DNA from: Halomicroarcula saliterrae
GTDB lineage: Archaea; Halobacteriota; Halobacteria; Halobacteriales; Haloarculaceae
Assembly (NCBI RefSeq): GCF_031624395.1
Contig: NZ_JAMQON010000002.1
Coordinates: 1 to 64,000, forward strand
DNA length: 64,000 nt
Reading direction: 5' to 3'
The first letter of the stretch is position 1. The number at the start of each line of letters is the position of its first letter. The notes beneath the pieces are model-generated. The model was not told where the DNA came from. It was given only the letters and a program-made list of their open reading frames with translations, and made no database searches. Positions 58,279 to 64,000 of this stretch are shown here, piece after piece. The position numbers and the translations under genes are program-made.

Positions 58279-59325
58279 CTACTCCTCGGCCATCGCCAAC
58301 ACGTCGTCGAAGAAACCGAGCGAGTCGTGCGGGCCGGGGTTGGCTTCGGGGTGGTACTGGCGCGTGATGATACCGAGGTCGTCGTTCTCGAGCCCTTCGG
58401 GGGTGTCGTCGTTGACGTTGACCTGTGTCACGTCGAGGTCGTCGCCGGGGTCGGCGACGGTGTAGCCGTGGTTCTGGGTCGTCATGACGACCTTGTTCGT
58501 CCGGAGGTCACGCACGGGCTGGTTCACGCCGCGGTGGCCGAACTCCATCTTCTCGGTCTCGCCGCCCAGCGCGTTGGCGACGACCTGCTGGCCCAGACAG
58601 ATGCCCGCCAGCGGCACGTCGCCGACGTAGGTCTCGACGAGTTCGCCGGCCTGTCCGAAGTTCTCCGGGTCGCCGGGACCGTTGGAGATAAAGAGGAGGT
58701 CGGGGTCCACGGCGGCCACGTCGCCTTCGCTGGCGTCGTACGGGAAGACGTGGACGACGGCGTCGCGCTCGACCAGCGAGTCCATGATAGAGCCCTTCGC
58801 GCCGCAGTCGACCAGCGCGACGGTCGCCCCGTCGCCGTCCTCGTTGTACGTCTCGACGCTGTCGACGGAGACCTGCGCGCCGATGTCGACGTGGTCGGAC
58901 ATGTGCTTGCAGTCGTGGAGCTCGTCGAGTGCATCCTGCTTCGTCGCGTCGGGGCCGGCGGCGATACCGCACTTCATCGCCCCTTCGTCACGAATCTCGG
59001 TGACGATGTCGCGGGTGTCGAGGTGGTCGACGGCCGGCACGCCCTCGCTTTCGAGCCACTCGGCCACGTCGTCGGTGAGCTCGCGGGCGACGACGCCCCG
59101 CGGGTGGACGCGGTCGTCCTCGAAGCGCTCCTCACGGACGCCGTAGTTTCCGATGAGCGGGTACGAGAAGGTGAGAATCTGTTCCTCGTAGGACGGGTCG
59201 GTCAGACTCTCCTCGTAGCCGGTGTATGCGGTTGTGAACACGACCTCACCGCGAGTCGTCCCCGGAGCGCGGGCGCGCGCCTCGATGACACGGTCCCCCT
59301 CCAGAGCTACGTATGCGTCAGCCAT
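58279..59325 (-). CDS. carA: Carbamoyl-phosphate synthase small (glutaminase) subunit
   Basis: This 348-residue subunit hydrolyses glutamine to feed ammonia to CarB. The N-terminal CarA domain has YVALEGDRVIEARARAPGTT, VVFTTAYTGYEESLTDPSYE and YPLIGNYGV. The C-terminal class-I glutaminase has VALVDCGAKGSIM, FISNGPGDPEN, the nucleophile in LAGICLGQQVVANALGG near 246, and the His/Glu end YHPEANPGPHDS. It is separated from carB by about 4 kb, with an opposite orientation, but the upstream regions share a dyad. The promoter is leaderless: CTTATGATG near 59350-59357 lies 27 nt before the ATG at 59325. Confidence 0.96.
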   Translation of the reverse strand: MADAYVALEGDRVIEARARAPGTTRGEVVFTTAYTGYEESLTDPSYEEQILTFSYPLIGNYGVREERFEDDRVHPRGVVARELTDDVAEWLESEGVPAVDHLDTRDIVTEIRDEGAMKCGIAAGPDATKQDALDELHDCKHMSDHVDIGAQVSVDSVETYNEDGDGATVALVDCGAKGSIMDSLVERDAVVHVFPYDASEGDVAAVDPDLLFISNGPGDPENFGQAGELVETYVGDVPLAGICLGQQVVANALGGETEKMEFGHRGVNQPVRDLRTNKVVMTTQNHGYTVADPGDDLDVTQVNVNDDTPEGLENDDLGIITRQYHPEANPGPHDSLGFFDDVLAMAEE

Positions 59326-59427
59326 TACGAGATGCGTACAGTATTCGCCATCATAAGGATTGCTTTCGAAGTCGAGTTACGATTTTCGTAATCCTCAAGT
59401 CGGGGCCCCAGTTATAGTCGCATCTCG
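59326..59427. promoter_or_regulatory. carA/lrp divergent control region with TACG...CGTA dyads
   Basis: A perfect dyad TTACGATTTTCGTAA at 59377-59391 (6-bp arms TTACGA/TCGTAA, TTT centre) lies between carA and the Lrp-type regulator. A second, TACGAGATGCGTA at 59326-59338 (4-bp arms), abuts the carA start. AsnC/Lrp proteins of archaea bind sites of this general form, so autoregulation and control of carA are likely. Confidence 0.6.
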
Positions 59428-59841
59428 ATGGACGAACTGGACAAGGAGATACTGTCGATTCTCCGGCGGGACGCCCGCACGCCCTACACGGAGATCGCCG
59501 ACAAGGTGGGGACCTCAGAGGGGACCGTGCGAAACCGCGTCGACAGCCTCGTCGACAGCGGTATCATCGAACGGTTCACCGTCGCGACGCGGACGGGCAA
59601 CGTCAAGTCCATGATAGAGGTCGGCGTCGACGTCAACGTCGACACCGAGGCCGTCACCGACCACATCGCCGAGTGGCCCGCCGTCGACTTCGTCTGGCAG
59701 GTCTCGGGCGAGCAGGACATCGTCGTGGTCGTCGACGCGGCCGACACCGGCGCGGTCAACGAACTCATCACCAGAGCGCGGGAGCTGGAGGAAGTGGTGA
59801 GCACGAAGACGAGGCTAATCCTCGACGAGCGGGTTGGGTGA
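59428..59841 (+). CDS. Lrp/AsnC-family transcriptional regulator
   Basis: This 137-residue regulator has the classic N-terminal AsnC helix-turn-helix (LDKEILSILRRDARTPYTEI, then ADKVGTSEGTVRNRVDSLVD) and a C-terminal RAM/ligand-binding domain (VDFVWQVSGEQDIVVVVDAA, ITRARELEEVVSTKTRLILD). These proteins sense amino acids and form octamers. It is divergent from carA, and its putative operator also resembles sites upstream of carB. The last nine codons (LILDERVG and stop) are part of a 71-bp tandem repeat that continues past the gene end. Confidence 0.93.
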   Translation: MDELDKEILSILRRDARTPYTEIADKVGTSEGTVRNRVDSLVDSGIIERFTVATRTGNVKSMIEVGVDVNVDTEAVTDHIAEWPAVDFVWQVSGEQDIVVVVDAADTGAVNELITRARELEEVVSTKTRLILDERVG

Positions 59842-59994
59842 ACGACAGTGAACCCACCCTGGGGACGAGGACTCGCCGAGTGAGGGTAATCCTCGACGAG
59901 CGGGTTGGGTGAACGACAGTGAACCCACCCTGGGGACGAGGATTCGCCGAGTGAGGGTAATTCTGGACGAGCGGGTTGGGTGAGTAGCGAGGTC
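59815..59994. repeat. Tandem 71-bp repeats overlapping the lrp stop codon
   Basis: The segment CTCGACGAGCGGGTTGGGTG starts at 59821 and recurs at 59892; a third, slightly altered copy (CTGGACGAGC) starts at 59963. The period is exactly 71 bp. Copies include the last codons of the Lrp gene (ILDERVG-stop) plus a spacer containing GAACCCACCC and CGAGGACTCGCCGAGTGAGG, both self-complementary with flanking sequence. Copy 2 and copy 3 therefore re-encode the C-terminal peptide out of any gene. Confidence 0.9.
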
Positions 59995-60201
59995 GCGGAG
60001 CGACCTCGGACGGTGAGCGGTGTAACGGTGAACCGATGGCGACGAGCGGGTCGAGAGTCGAAACGACCTCCGAGACGCGGATTCCGAGGTGTCGTGACCG
60101 GCCACCGATGCTGTCATCACTGGGAATCGGCTGGCCAGCCGAACTGCAGCAGTTCCGACCGTGAGTCGAGCCAGTGGTCATGATTTGGAAAGCGAGTGGT
60201 T
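59995..60201. other. Intergenic stretch before the thiamine-type transporter operon
   Basis: No coding frame with host-like composition lies between the tandem repeats and the ThiB start. GCGAGGTCGCGGAGCGACCTC near 59984-60004 is a strong small palindrome of the GAGCGGAGC type and could terminate lrp. The rest, up to 60201, shows nothing recognisable. The whole gap from lrp to the next gene is about 389 bp. Confidence 0.5.
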
Positions 60202-60214
60202 CAAGTATTACTTG
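60202..60214. promoter_or_regulatory. Perfect CAAGTA-T-TACTTG palindrome at the ThiB promoter
   Basis: CAAGTATTACTTG at 60202-60214 is a perfect inverted repeat (6-bp arms, single central T) centred 23 nt upstream of the ATG at 60231. This is where the TATA box of a leaderless transcript should be. It is a strong repressor-operator candidate for the transporter operon. Confidence 0.6.
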
Positions 60215-60230
60215 GTGTAACCACCGAGGT

Positions 60231-61283
60231 ATGAAGCGACGAGCGTTTCTCTCCGGCGTCGGCGTGGCGGGAGCGACGGCACTGGCGGGCTGTATCAACG
60301 ACACCTCGAACCAGTCTGACAACACCCTCACGGTGGCGACCTACTCCTCGTTCACGGGGGAGGACTCCGCGGGGAACTGGCTCAAGTCGGCCTTCGAGTC
60401 CGAGAACGGCGACGCGACGGTGGAGTTCACGACGCCCGAGAACGGCGTCAACCAGTTCATCCAGCGCAAATCGGAGGGCGCGCCCATCGACGCGGACCTG
60501 TTCGTGGGGCTCAACACGGGCGAGCTCGTCCGCGCCGACGAGCAACTGGACGACCCGCTGTTCGCGGAGACCGACGGCGAGGTCGACGGCGCCGGCTCGG
60601 TCAAACCGGCCCTCGACTTCGACCCCGACGGGCGGGTCATCCCGTACGACACGGGCTACATCAGTCTCGTCTACGACGAGGGCGAGGTCGACGCGCCGGA
60701 GACGTTCGACGCTCTGCTGGAACCCGCCTACGAAGACGCCCTCATCGCCCAGAACGCCCAGCAGTCCGACCCCGGCCGCGCGTTCCTGCTGTGGACCATC
60801 CACGAGAAGGGCGCCGACGGCTATCTGGACTACTGGCAGGCACTGGACGACAACGGCGTCCGGATTCTCTCGGACTGGGAGCCCGCGTACAACGCCTACA
60901 CGAACGAGGAGGCGCCGATGGTCGTCTCCTACTCCACCGACCAGGTGTTCTACCACGGCGAGGGCGTCGATATGTCCCGCCACCAGGTCGGCTTCCTCAA
61001 CGAGCAGGGCTACGCGAATCCCGAGGGCATGGCGCAGTTCGCCGACGCCGACAACCCCGAGCTGGCCCGGTCGTTCATGTCGTTCGTCCTCGGCACCGAG
61101 GCCCAGTCCGAAATCGCGACGCGGAACGTTCAGTTCCCCGCCGTCGAGGGCGTCGAGCCGGGCGGTGACTTCGGCGAGTACGCGCTCGAACCGCCCGAGC
61201 CCGTCACCTTCGGCTACGACGAACTCGCCGGCAACGTCGACGGCTGGATAGAGGACTGGGCGCGTCAGGTCGTGAGCAACTGA
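60231..61283 (+). CDS. thiB: Thiamine-type ABC transporter substrate-binding lipoprotein
   Basis: This 350-residue extracytoplasmic protein begins with a Tat signal (MKRRAFLSGVGVAGATALAGC), with a lipobox Cys at 21. The mature part resembles ThiB of the thiamine transporter family: LTVATYSSFTGEDSAGNWLK, VEFTTPENGVNQFIQRKSEG, DADLFVGLNTGELVRAD and VIPYDTGYISLVYDEGEV. TbpA/ThiB, iron-binding FbpA and putrescine-binding PotD share this fold; the 'SFTGE..AG..LK' and 'D.FVGLN' segments favour thiamine or a phosphate ester of it. The start at 60231 is set by the palindromic promoter. It leads a three-gene operon with a permease and ATPase. Confidence 0.8.
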   Translation: MKRRAFLSGVGVAGATALAGCINDTSNQSDNTLTVATYSSFTGEDSAGNWLKSAFESENGDATVEFTTPENGVNQFIQRKSEGAPIDADLFVGLNTGELVRADEQLDDPLFAETDGEVDGAGSVKPALDFDPDGRVIPYDTGYISLVYDEGEVDAPETFDALLEPAYEDALIAQNAQQSDPGRAFLLWTIHEKGADGYLDYWQALDDNGVRILSDWEPAYNAYTNEEAPMVVSYSTDQVFYHGEGVDMSRHQVGFLNEQGYANPEGMAQFADADNPELARSFMSFVLGTEAQSEIATRNVQFPAVEGVEPGGDFGEYALEPPEPVTFGYDELAGNVDGWIEDWARQVVSN

Positions 61284-61285
61284 CG

Positions 61286-62977
61286 ATGTGGCGCCGGGAC
61301 GGCCGGCTGCTCCCGGCCGGCGTGGCCGCCACGCTCGCGGCGCTGGTCGTCGTCTTCTACTACCCCGTCGGGAGCGTGCTCGCCAGCGCCGTCCACGCCG
61401 GCGGTCGGCTCACGCTCGCGCCTCTCGTCTCGGTGGTGGGCGACCCGTTCTACCACGACCTGTTCGCCTTTACCGCCTACCAGGCGCTCCTCTCGACCGT
61501 CGCGAGCGTCGTCGTCGGCCTGCCCGGCGCGTACCTCATCTCGCGCTTCGAGTTCCCCGGGCGGCAGTTCCTCCGTTCCGTGACGATACTCCCCTTCGTC
61601 CTCCCCTCCATCATGGTCGCCGTCGGCTTCCTGGCGATGTTCGGCCGGACCGGACTGCTCAACGACGTGCTGGCCGTCGTCGGGCTGGGCCCCGTCGAAC
61701 TGACGTTCACCCTCGAACTCATCGTGCTGGCCCACGCGTTCTACAACGCGCCGCTGGTCACCCGGCTGGTGACGGCCGCCTGGGAGTCGGTCGACCCCGC
61801 CCGCGTCGAGACCGCGCGGACGCTCGGTGCCTCCCCTGTCCGGGCGTTCCGTGACGTAACGCTGCCACAGCTGTTGCCGGCGCTGCTGACGGCGTCGGTG
61901 CTGACGTTCATCTTCACGTTCATGTCCTTTCCCATCGTGCTGGCGCTGGGGGGGCTCGACCTCGCGACCGTCGAGGTGTGGCTCTTCGCCCGCGTCCAGA
62001 ACCTCGACCTGACCGAGGCGGCGACGCTCGGGGCCATCGAGACCGCGCTCTCGCTGGGGCTGATATACGTGTACCTGCGTTTCGAGGCCACCCAGCTCCG
62101 CGCGGGGGGCGAGAGCCGCGGCCGGGCGCGGACCCCGCTCTTTGCCGGCTGGCGGTCGCTGGTCGACCCGAGACGGCTGGCGCTCTTTGCCTACGCGGGC
62201 GCCGCGCTGGTGCTGTTCGTCGGCCCGCTCGTGAGCCTCGTCGTCGAGAGCGTCACGACGCCCGACGGGGCCTTCACGCTCCGGTACTACGAGTTCCTGC
62301 TCGCCCAGCAGTCCTCGACGGCCGTGGGAACGACCCGGCCGTTTCCCGCGGTGCGGAACTCGCTGCTGTTTGGCGCGGGCGCGCTGGTGCTCGCCCTGCC
62401 GATGGGGGTCGTCGTCTCCGTCGTCGCGACCCGTGACAGCCGCGGCTCCCGGCTGGCGGAGGCGCTCCTGACGGCTCCGCTCGCCGTCAGCGGTATCGTT
62501 CTGGGCCTGGGGATGCTCCGGAGCCTCGTCTTCGGGACGACGCTGTTTGGCTACCGGCTCACCGTCACCGGTCCGGTCGCTATCGTCGCCGCTCACGCCG
62601 TCGCGGCCTACCCGTTCGTCTCGCGCAACGTCACCCCGGCGCTGGGGAGCATCGACGACCGGCTCGTCGACGCCGCCCGGGCGCTGGGCGCCGACCGGTC
62701 GACCGCGCTGGTCGATATCGAACTCCCGCTGGTGGTTCCGGCGCTGGTCGCCGGCGCGGCCTTCGCGTTCGCCATCAGCATCGGCGAGTTCGACTCCACT
62801 GTCCTGCTGGCCGAGGGCGTCGACAGCGCGACGATGCCGGTCGCGCTCGAACGGTACACCGGCAACCGGTCGCTGGGGCCGAACCTCGGCCCGGCGACGG
62901 CGATGGGCACCGTCCTGCTCGCGGTGACGACCGTCAGCTTCGTACTCATAGACCGCGTCGGCGGACGGTGGCAATGA
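61286..62977 (+). CDS. thiP: ABC transporter permease (ThiP-like, fused double domain)
   Basis: A 563-residue membrane protein with about twelve TM segments in two homologous halves. Each half has the EAA loop of binding-protein-dependent permeases: AARTLGASPVRAFRDVTLPQ-like (ETARTLGASPVRAFRDVTLP) near 175-194 and AARALGADRSTALVDIELPL near 464-483. This fused arrangement is that of ThiP and FbpB. It starts 2 bp after the thiB stop, and its stop overlaps the ATPase start (ATGA). It forms the channel for the substrate delivered by the lipoprotein. Confidence 0.9.
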   Translation: MWRRDGRLLPAGVAATLAALVVVFYYPVGSVLASAVHAGGRLTLAPLVSVVGDPFYHDLFAFTAYQALLSTVASVVVGLPGAYLISRFEFPGRQFLRSVTILPFVLPSIMVAVGFLAMFGRTGLLNDVLAVVGLGPVELTFTLELIVLAHAFYNAPLVTRLVTAAWESVDPARVETARTLGASPVRAFRDVTLPQLLPALLTASVLTFIFTFMSFPIVLALGGLDLATVEVWLFARVQNLDLTEAATLGAIETALSLGLIYVYLRFEATQLRAGGESRGRARTPLFAGWRSLVDPRRLALFAYAGAALVLFVGPLVSLVVESVTTPDGAFTLRYYEFLLAQQSSTAVGTTRPFPAVRNSLLFGAGALVLALPMGVVVSVVATRDSRGSRLAEALLTAPLAVSGIVLGLGMLRSLVFGTTLFGYRLTVTGPVAIVAAHAVAAYPFVSRNVTPALGSIDDRLVDAARALGADRSTALVDIELPLVVPALVAGAAFAFAISIGEFDSTVLLAEGVDSATMPVALERYTGNRSLGPNLGPATAMGTVLLAVTTVSFVLIDRVGGRWQ

Positions 62978-64000
62978 CGATGTCCGGTGTCGACGTGACC
63001 GAGTTGTCGGTGGGCTTCGACGGCGTGACAGCGCTCGAATCGGTGTCGCTGTCCGTCCGGGCAGGGGAGTTTTTCACCCTCGTCGGCCCGTCTGGCTGTG
63101 GGAAGACGACAACGCTTCGCGCCATCGCCGGGCTGGCCGACTCCACGGGCGGGGCCGTCACAGTCGACGGGCAGGACGTGACCGACGCCCCACCGGAAGC
63201 GCGCGACGTGGGGATAGTGTTCCAGAACTACGCGCTTTTTCCGCACATGAGCGTCCGCGAGAACGTCGCCTACGGGCTGCGGTTCCACGAGCTCGATGGC
63301 CGTGACGACGACGAGCGCGTGGCCGAGCTGCTCGACCTCGTCGACCTCGCGGGCGTGGCCGACCGCGACCCGGAGCAGCTCTCGGGCGGCCAACAGCAGC
63401 GCATCGCGCTGGCCCGCGCGCTCGCCCCCGAGCCCGACGTGCTCTTGCTCGACGAGCCGCTGTCGGCGCTGGACGCGACGCTCCGCAAGCGGCTCCGGGT
63501 ACAGATAAAGACCATCCAGCGGGAGCTCGACATCACGACGATCTACGTCACGCACGACCAGGCCGAGGCGCTGGCGCTCAGCGACCGGGTGGCCGTCATG
63601 CACGACGGCCGCGTCGAGCAGGTCGCGACCCCGGAGGTCGTCTATCGGGACCCCGCCTCGCGGTTCGTCGCCGAGTTCGTCGGGGACAACAACCTCTTCG
63701 ACGGCGCGGTCACCGACGACGGCGCGGGCGTCGCCGTCGACGGGGCGACGCTCCCGCTGCCCGAGGGGGCCGACCAGCGACCCGGCGAGTCGCTGACGCT
63801 CGCGGTGCGGCCCGAGGCCATCGCAGTCGGTGACGACGCATCGGACGCCCCGGGCACGACACTCGCGGCGACAGTCGAGACCGTCGAGTTCCTCGGCGAC
63901 GCCTACCGGGTCCACTGCCGGTGGCAGGGCCGGCGCATCGAGTGCAAGACGACGGCGGCGGACCCGCCCGACGGCGAGGTCGCGCTCGGGTTCGACGCGG
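62974..64000 (+). CDS. thiQ: ABC transporter ATP-binding protein (ThiQ/FbpC-like), 3' end outside the window
   Basis: Partial gene of at least 342 codons, running off the right edge. The nucleotide-binding domain is complete: Walker A FTLVGPSGCGKTTTLRAIAG near residues 32-51, Q loop VFQNYALFPHMSVREN, signature EQLSGGQQQRIALARAL near 136, Walker B DVLLLDEPLSALDATL and the switch His in TIYVTHDQAEALALS. From about residue 235 a TOBE domain follows (NNLFDGAVTDDGAGVAVDGA). Bacterial ThiQ lacks a TOBE domain, so by this feature it is closer to FbpC/PotA. Start at ATG 62974; an in-frame ATG at 62980 is also possible. Confidence 0.9.
   Translation, partial: MTMSGVDVTELSVGFDGVTALESVSLSVRAGEFFTLVGPSGCGKTTTLRAIAGLADSTGGAVTVDGQDVTDAPPEARDVGIVFQNYALFPHMSVRENVAYGLRFHELDGRDDDERVAELLDLVDLAGVADRDPEQLSGGQQQRIALARALAPEPDVLLLDEPLSALDATLRKRLRVQIKTIQRELDITTIYVTHDQAEALALSDRVAVMHDGRVEQVATPEVVYRDPASRFVAEFVGDNNLFDGAVTDDGAGVAVDGATLPLPEGADQRPGESLTLAVRPEAIAVGDDASDAPGTTLAATVETVEFLGDAYRVHCRWQGRRIECKTTAADPPDGEVALGFDA

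Overview
The window is about 64 kb of a high-GC haloarchaeal chromosome. The evidence is strongly acidic proteins, an archaeal gene set (aIF1A, RPA1 with its partners, EMC3/DUF106 next to adk-cmk-truB, halocyanin, bacterio-opsin-activator-type regulators), mostly leaderless promoters with TATA boxes about 27 nt upstream of starts, and twin-arginine lipoproteins. The gene content resembles Haloarculaceae, but genus and species cannot be fixed from this sequence alone.

Layout. 0.4-2.4 kb: aIF1A, a UPF0058 protein, a UbiA prenyltransferase and a small zinc-ribbon protein. 2.4-5.5 kb: two tandem moeA genes, the second fused to a periplasmic-binding-like domain. 5.6-9.8 kb: a VOC ring-cleaving dioxygenase, an iron-type alcohol dehydrogenase/maleylacetate reductase homologue, a CoA-disulfide-reductase-like flavoprotein and a cysteine-bearing HxlR regulator, which together look like a quinone/redox-stress cluster. 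9.9-11.6 kb: creatininase family protein and fructose-1,6-bisphosphatase. 11.7-15.4 kb: the rpa1-rpap1-rpe single-strand-DNA-binding operon. 15.6-17.3 kb: a multicopper oxidase divergent from a halocyanin, sharing striking dyad elements. 17.3-23 kb: a MinD-like ATPase, a zinc alcohol dehydrogenase divergent from an aldehyde dehydrogenase, a HAD hydrolase and an APH-fold protein. 23-29.3 kb: a 1392-residue PAS/GAF regulator, a DUF7344-like protein and an ATP-grasp ligase.

29.3-32.2 kb is a visibly foreign, AT-rich island next to the 3' end of a tRNA-Pro(GGG) gene. It holds a Beta-family protein, a winged-helix gene broken by an in-frame stop, a decayed rolling-circle Rep gene with an amber codon, and a possible transposase remnant. 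32.3-38 kb: the conserved truB-cmk-EMC3-adk run, a peroxiredoxin, an epimerase-family dehydrogenase and homoserine kinase. 38-50 kb: a 7TM histidine kinase, several flavoproteins, tandem PQQ-type beta-propeller lipoproteins and small haloarchaeal families of unknown function. 50.5-59.8 kb: carB, a third beta-propeller protein, a second 7TM histidine kinase with a TTG start, a PH-like protein, carA and a divergent Lrp/AsnC regulator. 60.2-64 kb: a thiamine-type ABC transporter operon whose ATPase gene runs off the window.

The strongest unexplained signals are regulatory. A TTACGA-n-TCG-type dyad is shared by carA/lrp and carB. A perfect 19-bp palindrome and an identical start-site 11-mer link the two copper genes. 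A perfect palindrome overlaps the thiamine-transporter promoter, and repeated elements precede hxlR. Two tandem duplications (71 bp and 61 bp) lie at the ends of lrp and carA. No CRISPR array and no rRNA gene were seen.
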